DNA from: Aestuariivita sp049276915
GTDB lineage: Bacteria > Pseudomonadota > Alphaproteobacteria > Rhodobacterales > Rhodobacteraceae
NCBI RefSeq assembly: GCF_049276915.1
Contig: NZ_JBASXK010000098.1
Coordinates: forward strand, 1 to 64,000
Length of the DNA: 64,000 nucleotides
Reading direction: 5' to 3'
The translations under genes were made by a program, and so were the position numbers. Position 1 is the stretch's first letter, and every line of letters starts with the position of its first letter. A model generated the notes under the pieces. It had not been told where the DNA came from and did not search any database. It saw only the letters and a program-made list of their open reading frames with translations. Shown here in pieces: positions 51,345 through 61,028 of this stretch.

Positions 51345-51629
51345 TTACGCCGCAGCCGCCTTGGCGATCTCTTTCTTGACCTTCAGCGCGTTGGCCGACA
51401 GTTCGACGTCTTTCGCCTTGGCAAGATAGGCATCCAGACCACCACGGTGATCAACGCTGCGCAGGGCATGTGCAGAGATCCGGAACTTGAATGCGCGGCC
51501 CAGCGTTTCGGAGTGCAGGGTCACATCATTCAGGTTCGGCAGAAACCGGCGCTTGGTTTTGTTGTTGGCGTGGCTGACATTGTTGCCAGTCATCGGACCT
51601 TTTCCGGTCAGTTCGCAGCGGCGCGACAT
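51345..51629 (-). CDS. rpmB: 50S ribosomal protein L28
   Basis: A 94-residue ribosomal protein. MSRRCELTGKGPMTGNNVSH is the family start, with SHANNKTKRRFLPNLN just after it and the alphaproteobacterial C-terminal extension rich in Lys and Ala. AAGGA lies seven bases before the ATG. It has a structured leader upstream and its own terminator. Confidence 0.96.
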   Translation of the reverse strand: MSRRCELTGKGPMTGNNVSHANNKTKRRFLPNLNDVTLHSETLGRAFKFRISAHALRSVDHRGGLDAYLAKAKDVELSANALKVKKEIAKAAAA

Positions 51630-51669
51630 GGGTTCATCCTTCGTCTGGTGGCAGCAGGTAACCTTCTGC

Positions 51670-51695
51670 CCAATGGAGAAGGGCGCAGCCATTGG
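51670..51695 (-). promoter_or_regulatory. Stem-loop in the rpmB leader
   Basis: CCAATGG (51689-51695 on the complementary strand) pairs with CCATTGG (51670-51676) about 40 bases upstream of the rpmB start. A smaller pair (GGCGC/GCGCC) overlaps it. It could be a leader regulatory hairpin; no known ribosomal-protein leader is recognised. Confidence 0.4.
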
Positions 51696-51763
51696 CGGCG
51701 CCCGAAATCTGGTTGGATGCACATAGGAGGAATCGCTTTTGGGGTCAACCCGGTTCGCGCGTA

Positions 51764-51790
51764 GTCTGCCCATGTGACGAAGGGGCAGAC
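51764..51790 (+). other. Perfect 8-bp stem-loop before the DUF2855 gene
   Basis: GTCTGCCC (51764-51771) pairs exactly with GGGCAGAC (51783-51790) around an 11-base loop, 62 bases before the DUF2855 gene start. It may be an operator or leader element; no known motif. Confidence 0.45.
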
Positions 51791-51852
51791 TTGCACGGAT
51801 CACGCCCGTGGCGCAACGATGATCGCACAGGCACAACAAGGGGAAACAGGCG

Positions 51853-52950
51853 ATGGCGGTAACAGGACAGGATCTGATCATCAATCGCGCCGATCTGACA
51901 GAGGCGCAGGTGGTGAGCGCCTCTCATGACGACACGCCTCCAGAGGGGCATGTGCTGTTGCGCGTGGGCCATTTCGCGCTGACGGCAAACACCATCACCT
52001 ATGGCACTGCCAGCAGGTCTCTGGGGTATTGGAACTTTTTCCCGGCCCAACGCGAAGGTTTTGGCCGCATTCCCGCCTGGGGCTTTGCCGATGTGATCGC
52101 CTCGGCCCTGCCCGAGATCGCGGTCGGCACGCGGGTTTATGGCTATGTGCCCATGTCCACGCATCTGATGGTGCAGCCCGGCAAGCTGAGCCGCGACGGG
52201 TTCAGCGATATGGCCGCGCATCGCCAGCCGATGGCACCGATTTACAACCGCTATGGCTTTACCGCCGCCGATCCCGCCTATGCGCGCGATCTGGAGGCGC
52301 AGATCGCCGTGTTCAGGCCGCTGTTCACCACGTCGTTTCTGCTGGCCGATTTCTTTCGCGAACATGCGATGTTCGGGGCGCGCCAGCTTTTGATGTCGAG
52401 CGCATCAAGCAAGACCGCGATCGGCCTGGCCGCCGAGATGTCGCGGGACAAGCCCTCGGGGCTGTCGCTGGTGGGGCTGACCAGTGCGCGAAACATCGGG
52501 TTTGTGCAGGGTCTCGGGCTTTATGACCGGGTGCTGGCATATGATGATCTGGCCAGCCTGCCCGGCGAACCGGCCGCCTATGTGGATTTTTCCGGCAACG
52601 GGGATCTGCTGATGCGCCTCCATACGCAGTTTGGCCAGACCATGTGCCATACCGCGCAGGTGGGGCTGACGGATTGGCAGAACGCACAGCTGAAGATACC
52701 GGGATTGCCGGGGCCCAAGCCGGCTTTCTTTTTCGCGCCGGCTTATGCGCAACAGCGCATCGCGGATTGGGGAATGGCCGGATTCCAGGCACGTCTGGGC
52801 GAGGCCTGGGGGGCGTTCATGGCCACGACGGGCTGGCTGAAAGTCAGGGCGCTGTCCGGACCCGAGGCGGTTCGGGCGCGCTATGTCTCGGCGTTGTCAG
52901 GGACGTTTGATCCGTCCGAGGGCGAGATGCTGTCGATGTGGGAGGGGTGA
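51853..52950 (+). CDS. DUF2855 family protein
   Basis: A 365-residue protein of DUF2855, distantly related to the MDR/zinc-alcohol-dehydrogenase fold: an N-terminal GroES-like part (HVLLRVGHFALTANTITYG, about 37-55) and a Rossmann-like part (LLMSSASSKTAIGLAAEM, about 180-197). No zinc ligands or canonical NAD loop are seen. Function unknown. GGGGAAAC precedes the start. It converges on meaB. Confidence 0.87.
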   Translation: MAVTGQDLIINRADLTEAQVVSASHDDTPPEGHVLLRVGHFALTANTITYGTASRSLGYWNFFPAQREGFGRIPAWGFADVIASALPEIAVGTRVYGYVPMSTHLMVQPGKLSRDGFSDMAAHRQPMAPIYNRYGFTAADPAYARDLEAQIAVFRPLFTTSFLLADFFREHAMFGARQLLMSSASSKTAIGLAAEMSRDKPSGLSLVGLTSARNIGFVQGLGLYDRVLAYDDLASLPGEPAAYVDFSGNGDLLMRLHTQFGQTMCHTAQVGLTDWQNAQLKIPGLPGPKPAFFFAPAYAQQRIADWGMAGFQARLGEAWGAFMATTGWLKVRALSGPEAVRARYVSALSGTFDPSEGEMLSMWEG

Positions 52951-52952
52951 TG

Positions 52953-53930
52953 TCAGTCCTGCGAGAGCTCTGACAGCATCTGTTGCGCAGCCGAGGCCGG
53001 CGAGAGTTCCCCCCTGGCCACCGCGTCGCCCAGTGTGGCCATGGCTTCCCTGGCGGCCGCGGTTTCCAGCCGGGCCAGCAGGGCCTGGCGCAATTCCTGC
53101 TGAAACCAGAAGCGCGCCTGATCGGCGCGGCGCGCGGCCCAGTGGTTTTGGGCCATGCGCCATGCGGCCAAGGTCGTGATTTCGTCCCAGACCGTTTCCA
53201 GGCCGATTTCCTGCAGCGCGGACACGGTCATCGCCTTGGGAAATCCTTCGGGATCCTGCGGACGTTTGCGCAACAGGCGCAGCGCACCGGCATAATCGGC
53301 GCAGGTGCGGGTCGCCGTGGCTTTCAGATCGCCATCGGCCTTGTTGACCAGAATGATATCGGCCATCTCCATGATGCCGCGTTTGACGCCTTGCAGCTCA
53401 TCTCCGCCCGCCGGGGCCAGAAGCAGCAGGAATATATCCGACATTTCCGCGACAACGGTTTCGGATTGGCCGACACCAACGGTTTCGATCAGCACCACGT
53501 CAAAGCCTGCCGCCTCGCACAGGGTCACCGCTTCGCGCGTGCGCCGCGCGACTCCGCCCAGATGCGTCTGGCTGGGAGAGGGGCGGATAAAGGCGTTCTT
53601 TTCGCGGCTGAGCAGATCCATCCGGGTCTTGTCCCCCAGAATCGAGCCTCCGGACCGGGCCGAGCTGGGATCGATTGCCAAAACCGCCACGCGCAGGCCG
53701 CGCGCGATCAGCATCATGCCAAAGCTTTCGATAAAGGTGGATTTGCCCACGCCCGGTGTGCCGGACATGCCGATGCGCAGGGCCTGGCGATCGGCCTTGC
53801 GCAGATGTTCCAGCAATGCAGCCGCCTGCGCCCGGTGATCCGCCCGCGCGCTTTCAACAAGCGTGATCGCGCGAGCCAGCGCACGGCGGTCGCCGTTTAT
53901 GATGCTGTCCCCGAGTTCTGTGATATTCAT
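52953..53930 (-). CDS. meaB: Methylmalonyl-CoA mutase chaperone GTPase
   Basis: A 325-residue G3E-family GTPase that loads adenosylcobalamin into methylmalonyl-CoA mutase and protects it from inactivation. Walker A is GTPGVGKSTF (about 48-57), the middle ETVGVGQSE is switch III-like, and ILVNKADGD is the NKxD base-specificity motif. I chose MNITELGDSII over a frame 20 codons longer. scpA is about 37 kb away in this window. In Rhodobacter-type bacteria meaB also serves ethylmalonyl-CoA mutase. Confidence 0.94.
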   Translation of the reverse strand: MNITELGDSIINGDRRALARAITLVESARADHRAQAAALLEHLRKADRQALRIGMSGTPGVGKSTFIESFGMMLIARGLRVAVLAIDPSSARSGGSILGDKTRMDLLSREKNAFIRPSPSQTHLGGVARRTREAVTLCEAAGFDVVLIETVGVGQSETVVAEMSDIFLLLLAPAGGDELQGVKRGIMEMADIILVNKADGDLKATATRTCADYAGALRLLRKRPQDPEGFPKAMTVSALQEIGLETVWDEITTLAAWRMAQNHWAARRADQARFWFQQELRQALLARLETAAAREAMATLGDAVARGELSPASAAQQMLSELSQD

Positions 53931-53972
53931 ATCCACAACTGTCCCGCCTGTTTTCAGGGTAAATGACGAAGA

Positions 53973-54722
53973 ATGACATGTCTTGTCCATAGGCGAATCT
54001 GGCGCGCGCTTGCAGCTGCGGTCATGCTGGCCGTACTTGGTGCCCCGGCGACGGTGGCGCGGTCGCAGACGACCTCGGTGCAGTTTGACGTGGCTCTTGG
54101 GGGCGTGAAGATCGGCGTCTTCTGGATGGATGGCAGCGTGAACCCCCGCGCCTATACCGCAAGCGCCGGCTTTGAATCGACCGGGCTGATCGGACAGATT
54201 GCCACCGTCAAATTCCAGATGCTGGCGCGCGGACGCCTGCGTGACGGTCGCTTCGCACCGGATCGCTATAGCGAGGATGCCGTGGTCGGGCGGCGCAGTT
54301 CAAGCGCGGTGCTGACCTATGAAAACGGCGTGCCAAGCCTTGAGGGCGGCAAGCTGGGCATGGAAGAGGCCGACCCCGCCGTAGCCGCGCAGCAGCAGGG
54401 CACGCTTGATCCGCTGACGGCGCTGTTCGTGATGATGCGCGACCAGCCAGCAGAGGGGATATGCCAGATCGACCAGTTCGTGTTCGATGGGGCACGGCGG
54501 ACGCGGACGGTGATGAATGACCTGTCACGGGATGGCGCGGACATTCTGTGTCGCGGGCAATTCCACCGTCTTGAGGGATACTCGCAAAAAGACCTGCAAC
54601 GTGGCCGGGTGGTGGATCTGGTTTTGCGCTATCTGCCTCAAGGCGATGGGATGACAGTGAGCGCGGCAGAGTTTTCTTCACCGCGTGGCACGGTGCGCTT
54701 GACCCGGCGCTGGACGCGCTGA
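53973..54722 (+). CDS. Exported DUF3108 protein
   Basis: A 249-residue protein with a signal peptide (about 1-30) and a DUF3108 domain: VALGGVKIGVFWMDG, then AGFESTGLIGQIATVKF and GRFAPDRYSEDAVVG. DUF3108 proteins are thought to act at the envelope in Proteobacteria, with no proven reaction. It is divergent from meaB (42 bases) and 24 bases upstream of the hrpB start, so probably transcribed with hrpB. Confidence 0.87.
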   Translation: MTCLVHRRIWRALAAAVMLAVLGAPATVARSQTTSVQFDVALGGVKIGVFWMDGSVNPRAYTASAGFESTGLIGQIATVKFQMLARGRLRDGRFAPDRYSEDAVVGRRSSSAVLTYENGVPSLEGGKLGMEEADPAVAAQQQGTLDPLTALFVMMRDQPAEGICQIDQFVFDGARRTRTVMNDLSRDGADILCRGQFHRLEGYSQKDLQRGRVVDLVLRYLPQGDGMTVSAAEFSSPRGTVRLTRRWTR

Positions 54723-54746
54723 GACGCATTGGCCATAAACCGCGCA

Positions 54747-57191
54747 ATGACCCAGCTTCCCATAGATGATGTTTTGCCTGACCTGATCGAGGCCCTGCGG
54801 CGCGCGGGGCGCGCGGTGTTGCAGGCTCCGCCCGGTGCGGGAAAGACCACGCGGGTGCCTCTGGCGATCCGCTCTGCCGGGCTCAGCCCCGGCCGGATCC
54901 TGATGCTGGAGCCGCGCCGCCTGGCCGCCCGCGCCGCTGCCGAGCGGATGGCGGACAGCCTCGGCGAGCCCGTGGGAGAGACGGTTGGCTATCGCGTGCG
55001 CGGTGAGGCCAGGGTCTCAGGGAATACGCAGATCGAGGTCGTGACCGAGGGTATTCTCACCCGGATGGTCCAGTCCGATCCTGATCTGCCTGGGGTGGGC
55101 ACGGTGATCTTCGACGAGTTCCACGAACGCTCTTTGAATGGCGATCTGGGGCTGGCTCTCTGTCTGGAAGTGGCAGGCGCGTTGCGCGGCGATCTGGTTC
55201 TGCTGGCGATGTCGGCGACCCTGGATGCCGCGCCGGTGGCGGCCTTGATGGAGGCCCCGATCATCACGGCACAAGGGCGCGCCTTTCCGGTAGAGCCGCG
55301 CTGGCTGGAGCGGCCTTTGGGGCCCGGACGCTGGGAGCCTGCCCTGCTGGATCTTGTGGTCCGCGCCGAGGTCGAGACGCGCGAAACAGGGGGCGGCTTG
55401 CTGGTGTTTCTGCCCGGAGAGGGCGAGATCCGGCGCGCGGCTGCCGCCCTGAGCCATCGCCTGCCCGCAACCTGCCACATACAGCCCTTGTTCGGGGCCA
55501 TGGAGTTTTCGGCGCAACGCGCAGCGCTGAGCCCGCTGAGCACGGGGCGCAAGGTGGTGCTGGCCACGTCGATTGCCGAAACGTCGCTGACCATCCCCGA
55601 TATCCGCGTTGTGGTGGATGCCGGGCGTGCACGGCGCGCGCGGTTTGATCCGGGATCGGGAATGTCGCGGCTGGTGACCGAAAGGGGCACGCGCGCAGAA
55701 GCCACCCAGCGTGCCGGGCGCGCCGGGCGGGTTGCGCCCGGTGTGAGCTATCGGTTGTGGTCAAAGGGGGAAGAGGGCGCGTTGGCCGCCTATCCTCCGG
55801 CCGAGATCGAGGCGACGGATCTGGCAGCACTTGCGCTGGAACTGGCGGTCTGGGGAGCCGAGCCGGCGGATCTGGCCTTTCTGACGCTGCCCAATGCGGG
55901 TGCCTATGGCGAGGCCAAGGCATTGTTGCGGATGCTGGGTGCGCTGGATGGCGCGGGGCGCATCACCGATCATGGGCGCGCCTTGGCAAGGCTGCCACTG
56001 CATCCGCGACTGGCACATATGCTGGTTTCGGGCGGCGGGGCGGCAGCCGATCTGGCCGCCCTGATGGGAGATCGTGATGTGCTGATGGGCGCGCCGGTGG
56101 ACCTGACGCTGCGGCTGGAGGCGCTGCGCGATCCCAAGCGCTTCGGTGCGGCGCGTGGTTTTGAGCTGCATCGGGGTGCGATCGAAAGTGTGCGCAGCGA
56201 AGCGCGGCGTCTCAGGCAGCGCTCGGGGCCGGATCGGGGCTTGTCGCCTGCGGGTCTGGCGGCCCTGGCCTATCCCGACCGTATCGCCCAGCGCCGCAAG
56301 GGGGACGCGCCGCGCTATGTGCTGTCGGGGGGCAAGGGGGCGGTCTTGCCGCTGGAAGACCCTCTGGCCGGAGCGCCCTGGCTGGTGGCGACAGATCTGG
56401 ACGGCGATCCGCGCGAGGCGCGCATCCGCATGGCCGCGCAGATCAGCGAGGCAGAGATCCGCACGCTGTTTGCCGGGCAGATCGCCTGGGAGGAAAGCTG
56501 CAGGTGGTCAAAACGCGACCGGCGCGTGGTTGCGCGCCAGCAGGAACGGCTGGGCACCGTGGTTCTGGACGACAGGATCTGGCGCGATGTCCCGGAAGCC
56601 GCGGTCACAACGGCCATGCTGGAGGGCGTGCGAGAGTTGGGCCTGCGCTTCAGCCCCGCCGCAGCGCGGCTGGCGGCACGGGTGAAACTGGCACGCGCGG
56701 ATGGTGCCGACCTGCCGGATATGTCCGAGGGCGGGTTGCTGGAGGGGCTGGAGACATGGCTGGCTCCGATGCTGGGAGGTGTACGCTCGGCGGAGGAGTG
56801 GAAGCGGTTCGATCTGCTGCCGGCACTGAATGCGATGCTGAGCTGGGAGCAGGGTCAGGCGCTGGATCGCCTGGTGCCCGCGCATTTCACCACGCCTTTG
56901 GGGCGCAAGGTTCCGATTGATTATGACGCAGAGGCTCCGGGAATCTCGGTGCGCCTGCAGGAGATGTTCGGCGTCACGCGGCATCCCACCAGCGCGGGCG
57001 TGCCCTTGGTGGTGACGCTTCTGTCGCCCGCGCAGCGCCCGGTTCAGGTGACACGGGATCTGCCGGGGTTCTGGGCGACAAGCTATGGCGATGTGCGCAA
57101 GGATATGCGCGGGCGCTATCCGCGCCATCCCTGGCCCGAAGACCCGACGCAGGCCGACCCGACGTTGCGCGCGAAACCACGCGGGCAGTGA
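54747..57191 (+). CDS. hrpB: ATP-dependent RNA helicase HrpB
   Basis: An 814-residue DEAH-box helicase. Motif I is APPGAGKTT (about 27-35), motif II is FDEFHERS with DEFH (about 115-122), motif III is AMSATLDA, and motif VI is QRAGRAGRVAPG. The C-terminal HrpB-specific domain ends with PTSAGVPLVVTLLSPAQRP. I chose the ATG at 54747 over a TTG six codons earlier. Its role in E. coli is mild; RNA targets are unknown. Confidence 0.93.
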   Translation: MTQLPIDDVLPDLIEALRRAGRAVLQAPPGAGKTTRVPLAIRSAGLSPGRILMLEPRRLAARAAAERMADSLGEPVGETVGYRVRGEARVSGNTQIEVVTEGILTRMVQSDPDLPGVGTVIFDEFHERSLNGDLGLALCLEVAGALRGDLVLLAMSATLDAAPVAALMEAPIITAQGRAFPVEPRWLERPLGPGRWEPALLDLVVRAEVETRETGGGLLVFLPGEGEIRRAAAALSHRLPATCHIQPLFGAMEFSAQRAALSPLSTGRKVVLATSIAETSLTIPDIRVVVDAGRARRARFDPGSGMSRLVTERGTRAEATQRAGRAGRVAPGVSYRLWSKGEEGALAAYPPAEIEATDLAALALELAVWGAEPADLAFLTLPNAGAYGEAKALLRMLGALDGAGRITDHGRALARLPLHPRLAHMLVSGGGAAADLAALMGDRDVLMGAPVDLTLRLEALRDPKRFGAARGFELHRGAIESVRSEARRLRQRSGPDRGLSPAGLAALAYPDRIAQRRKGDAPRYVLSGGKGAVLPLEDPLAGAPWLVATDLDGDPREARIRMAAQISEAEIRTLFAGQIAWEESCRWSKRDRRVVARQQERLGTVVLDDRIWRDVPEAAVTTAMLEGVRELGLRFSPAAARLAARVKLARADGADLPDMSEGGLLEGLETWLAPMLGGVRSAEEWKRFDLLPALNAMLSWEQGQALDRLVPAHFTTPLGRKVPIDYDAEAPGISVRLQEMFGVTRHPTSAGVPLVVTLLSPAQRPVQVTRDLPGFWATSYGDVRKDMRGRYPRHPWPEDPTQADPTLRAKPRGQ

Positions 57192-57210
57192 AGGTGCCCG
57201 GCATTGTGCG

Positions 57211-58614
57211 TCAGCCCTGGTGCCAGTCGGCGTGATGGGTGCCGGGGCTGTCGGTGCGCTCGAAGCCGTGATGGCCAAAGAAATCCCGTTGGGCCTGAAT
57301 GAGGTTCGTCGTGCCCCGGGCGCGGGCGAGGCTGTCGAAATACTGCAAGGCCCCCGACAGGGCCGGGACAGGCAGGCCCGCGCTGATGGCCGCGCTGACG
57401 GTCTGGCGCATGGCGGGCACGGTCCGGGACAGGCGCGCGGCGATGGGTTCGCAGAGGATCAGCTGGCCAAGAGGCGGATCGGTGCGAAAGGCGCTGGCCA
57501 GGTCATCCAGCAGGGCGCTGCGGATGATGCATCCCGCACGCCAGATTTCCGCGATACGGGCGGGATCCAGGGACCAGTCGAACGCCTCGGAGGCGGCTTG
57601 CAGGACCGCGAACCCCTGCGCATGCGACAGGATGCGACCGGCAAGCAGCGCCTGTTCCATGATGTCTTCGGCAATCTCGAGCGAGGCGGTACTTTTGCCA
57701 TAGAGCACCTCGACGGCGTTGCGGGCCTCAGGCTCGCTGGACCACGCGCGCGCGGCGACGGCCCCCTCGATGGCGCTGGCCGATTGGCCGAGTTTCAGCG
57801 CTTCGATCACGGTCCAGCGACCCGTGCCCTTCTGGCCGGCGCGATCCACGATGACATCGACGACCGGCTGATGCGTGGCCGGATCGAGGGATTGCAGGGT
57901 TTTCGCCGTGATCTCGGTCAGGAAACTGTCAAGCGGGCCGTCGTTCCAGCGCGTGAACACAGCACCGATGCGCGGGGCGTCCCAGCCCATGCCGTCGCGC
58001 ATGAGGCCATAGGTCTCCGCGATCATCTGCATATCGGCATATTCGATGCCGTTATGGACGGTTTTGACAAAATGTCCGGCCCCATCCGGGCCCAGATGCG
58101 CCACACAGGGCGCTCCGTCAAAGCGGGCGGCAATCGCCTCGACCATCGGGCGCAGTTGCTCCCAGCTGTGGGCGCTTCCGCCCACCATCATCGAGGGGCC
58201 ATTGCGCGCGCCTTCTTCTCCGCCGGACACCCCCATGCCGACATAGTGCAGCCCGCTGCCCGCCAGGGCCGCCGAGCGGCGGCGGGTGTCGTTGAAATCG
58301 GCATTGCCCCCGTCGATGATCGTATCGCCATCGCCCAGATAGGGGCGGATTGCGTCGATCATGGCATCCATCGGCGGGCCTGACGGGATCATGAACAGGA
58401 TCACGCGCGGTGTTTTCAGGCTGTTGGTGAAGTCTTCCAGGCTGTCGCTTGGAATGATCCGCGCGGCAAGCGCGCCCGCTTCGCTGACAAAGGGCGCGAT
58501 CCAGTCGGTTTCCCGGTTCGACACGGCCACTGCAAAGCCCTTGTCGGCCATGTTCAGCGCCAAGGCGCTGCCCATTGTCCCAAGCCCGTAAACCCCGATA
58601 TCGGCTTTCGCCAT
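57211..58614 (-). CDS. gnd: 6-phosphogluconate dehydrogenase (decarboxylating)
   Basis: Oxidises 6-phosphogluconate to ribulose 5-phosphate with NADP reduction. The 467-residue length is normal. The dinucleotide fold starts GLGTMGSALALNMADKG, the substrate signature is GGEEGARNGPSMMVGG (about 128-143), and the catalytic region is VKTVHNGIEYADMQMI. It is transcribed leftward and converges on hrpB. Confidence 0.95.
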   Translation of the reverse strand: MAKADIGVYGLGTMGSALALNMADKGFAVAVSNRETDWIAPFVSEAGALAARIIPSDSLEDFTNSLKTPRVILFMIPSGPPMDAMIDAIRPYLGDGDTIIDGGNADFNDTRRRSAALAGSGLHYVGMGVSGGEEGARNGPSMMVGGSAHSWEQLRPMVEAIAARFDGAPCVAHLGPDGAGHFVKTVHNGIEYADMQMIAETYGLMRDGMGWDAPRIGAVFTRWNDGPLDSFLTEITAKTLQSLDPATHQPVVDVIVDRAGQKGTGRWTVIEALKLGQSASAIEGAVAARAWSSEPEARNAVEVLYGKSTASLEIAEDIMEQALLAGRILSHAQGFAVLQAASEAFDWSLDPARIAEIWRAGCIIRSALLDDLASAFRTDPPLGQLILCEPIAARLSRTVPAMRQTVSAAISAGLPVPALSGALQYFDSLARARGTTNLIQAQRDFFGHHGFERTDSPGTHHADWHQG

Positions 58615-58682
58615 GGTGTCTTTGCCTCATCGCTGTGTTAGCGCCCACAGTGGCAATCTTCGCGCAGCGGTGCAACCCGGCT

Positions 58683-59678
58683 TCACATGGCGCGGATCCG
58701 GGCCGGGGTGAAGGCCGGGCTTATCGGCCCCTGCCCCTCAAGGGATCTGATCGCACGATAAAGCGATGCAACGGTCGGCGCAGGCAGGTCGTTCTGCCGG
58801 GCAAGCGTGAGGATCGCGCCTTGCAACTGGTCAAGTTCAGTCGCCCGACCGGCCATCAGATCATAGGCCATCGAGGTGCGGGCCTGAGGATCAATCGTCA
58901 GCATCTTGGCGGCAATACGCCTGTAGAGCGGCGTCGGCAGGCGCAGGATCAGCGGCACCCATGACATCGCAACCGGTGCCGTGGAGCGCACCGGGATCCG
59001 TGCCGCGTCCAGCACGCGCAGCGCCTCGGTCATCTGGTCGGCCATGAGCTGGCGCCAGGCGCGCTGGCGCAGCATCTCGAGCAACGGCAGGCCGGACAGC
59101 GCGTTCACGGCATTGGTGAGGTTGAGCAGCAGTTTGCCCCATTGCACAGCGCGTATCTGATCGCTTTGAACGATTGGCAGGGCATGGGAGCTGAGCACGC
59201 TGGCCCAATCGCCGGGACCGGCCTCGATCACGATCTCGCCCGATGTGGTACGGCGATACTGGCCGGGGTCTTGGGGCACGACATTGAACGGCACCATGCC
59301 CGCGCGCACGTCATATCCGGGAAGGGCTGCGGTCAGGGTCGCTGCATTCTCGATCCCGTTTTGCAGGCTGATGACAGGAGCGGTCATCGGGCCATGCTGC
59401 GCGATAAGCCGGCCCATCTCGGCGGTCGCGCCGGATTTGACGGTGACAAGGATCAGATCGGCCTGCGCCAGAATGGCGGGATCGTCGGACAGCTGCCGCG
59501 GGCTTGCCTGCACATTCAGCCCCGCGAAATCCGTCAGCCGCAATCCGTTCGCGCGCAAGGGATCGAGAATCGCAGGGCGGCCCAGCAGCGAGACATCCTG
59601 ACCCGCATGGGCCAGCAGGCCACCGACGAAACAGCCGATGCTGCCCGCCCCGGCAATCACGATGCGGGGGCGGGCCAT
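58683..59678 (-). CDS. Ketopantoate reductase-like protein
   Basis: A 331-residue member of the PanE/ApbA family, NADPH-dependent 2-oxo acid reductases. The NADP-binding loop is IVIAGAGSIGCFVGGLLAHAG (about 5-25), the middle NGIENAATLTAALPG and KLLLNLTNAVNALSG carry the usual Asn and Lys. Pantothenate synthesis is one possible role, but such genes next to acyl-CoA enzymes can act on other 2-oxo acids. I chose MARPRIVIAG as start, four bases after the acyl-CoA dehydrogenase stop, so the two are an operon. Confidence 0.85.
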   Translation of the reverse strand: MARPRIVIAGAGSIGCFVGGLLAHAGQDVSLLGRPAILDPLRANGLRLTDFAGLNVQASPRQLSDDPAILAQADLILVTVKSGATAEMGRLIAQHGPMTAPVISLQNGIENAATLTAALPGYDVRAGMVPFNVVPQDPGQYRRTTSGEIVIEAGPGDWASVLSSHALPIVQSDQIRAVQWGKLLLNLTNAVNALSGLPLLEMLRQRAWRQLMADQMTEALRVLDAARIPVRSTAPVAMSWVPLILRLPTPLYRRIAAKMLTIDPQARTSMAYDLMAGRATELDQLQGAILTLARQNDLPAPTVASLYRAIRSLEGQGPISPAFTPARIRAM

Positions 59679-59682
59679 GCGG

Positions 59683-60918
59683 TTACACCATTTCCTGAGT
59701 ATAGCGCTTGAGTTCGGCGCGCGCGACCTGACGGCGGTGCACCGCATCCGGCCCATCCGCCAGACGCAGCGTGCGCAGATGGGTCCAGGCCTGCGCCAGG
59801 GGCGTATCCTGAGACACCCCCTGCCCGCCATGCATCTGCACGGCTTCATCGATCACTTTCAGCGCGACGCGCGGAGCGATCACCTTGATCTGGCTGATCC
59901 ATGGTGCCGCCGCCCGGGCATCGCCCTGATCCATGTACCATGCAGCCTTCAGGCACAGCAGCCGCGCCATTTCGATCTCCATCCGGCATTCGGCGATGAT
60001 GTCGTAATTGGCCCCCAGCTGGGCGAGCGGTTTGCCAAAGGCTTCGCGGTGCAAGGACCTGCGACAGAGCTGTTCCAGAGCGGATTCCGCCTGACCTATG
60101 GCGCGCATGCAGTGATGAATGCGCCCGGGACCAAGACGACCCTGCGCGATCTCGAAGCCGCGACCTTCGCCAAGCAGCAGGTTTTCGGCCGGCACGCGCA
60201 CATCGCTAAAGCGGATATGCATATGGCCATGGGGGGCATCGTCATGGCCATAGACCTCCATGGGGCGCAGAATCTCGATGCCCCTTGTGCCGGCGGGCAC
60301 CACGATCATCGACTGGCGTTTATGTTTGGGCACGTCTTCGCCGCCGGTCCTGACCATGGTGATGTAAACGCGGCAGCGCGGGTCACCGGCACCAGAGGCC
60401 CACCACTTTTCGCCATTGAGCACATAGTCATCGCCATCGCGCACGCAGGACATCGAGATATTCGTGGCGTCCGACGAGGCCACCTGCGGTTCGGTCATCA
60501 GATAAGCCGAGCGGATTTCCCCATTCAGCAGCGGCTTGAGCCACTGCGTCTTGAGCGCGTCAGAGCCATAGCGCTCGAAGACTTCCATATTGCCGGTATC
60601 GGGTGCCGAGCAATTGAACACCTCGGCCCCGAGGGGGGTTTTGCCCATTTCTTCTGCAAAATGCGCATATTCAACCGTGGTCAGGCCAAAACCCTTGTCA
60701 CTGTCGGTGAGCCAGAAGTTCCACAGACCTTCGGCCTTTGCGCGCGCTTTCAGACCTTCGAGGATTTCGGTTTGCCGCGCGGTGAACTGCCAGCGGTCCC
60801 CCGTGGCGACCTCTGCCTGATAGGCGGCTTCCATCGGCATGATCTCATCGCGGATCATCGCGGCCACGCGCTCCAACAGCGCACGATTTTCTGGGCGCAT
60901 TCCAAAATTCATGTCCAT
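59683..60918 (-). CDS. Acyl-CoA dehydrogenase, ACAD10/11-like type
   Basis: A 411-residue FAD enzyme. The family signatures are AYLMTEPQVASSDATNI (FAD and substrate loop, about 132-148) and the C-terminal QMHGGQGVSQDTPLAQAW (about 366-383). The catalytic glutamate position cannot be fixed without alignment. The order and length, and an APH-fold kinase divergent 110 bases away, fit the ACAD10/11 group, which acts on hydroxyacyl-CoA by phosphorylation and elimination in animals. GGAGG eight bases before ATG 60918 sets the start. Confidence 0.9.
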   Translation of the reverse strand: MDMNFGMRPENRALLERVAAMIRDEIMPMEAAYQAEVATGDRWQFTARQTEILEGLKARAKAEGLWNFWLTDSDKGFGLTTVEYAHFAEEMGKTPLGAEVFNCSAPDTGNMEVFERYGSDALKTQWLKPLLNGEIRSAYLMTEPQVASSDATNISMSCVRDGDDYVLNGEKWWASGAGDPRCRVYITMVRTGGEDVPKHKRQSMIVVPAGTRGIEILRPMEVYGHDDAPHGHMHIRFSDVRVPAENLLLGEGRGFEIAQGRLGPGRIHHCMRAIGQAESALEQLCRRSLHREAFGKPLAQLGANYDIIAECRMEIEMARLLCLKAAWYMDQGDARAAAPWISQIKVIAPRVALKVIDEAVQMHGGQGVSQDTPLAQAWTHLRTLRLADGPDAVHRRQVARAELKRYTQEMV

Positions 60919-61028
60919 GTCCGGATCCTCCACTGGCGGGCATGCTTTTTCTTGAGCCTGCGCCTTTACCTTTGGGACGAAGGATTGCTTAGATGCGCCC
61001 AACTTGTCCACGGGGGAGACGCAGCGTC

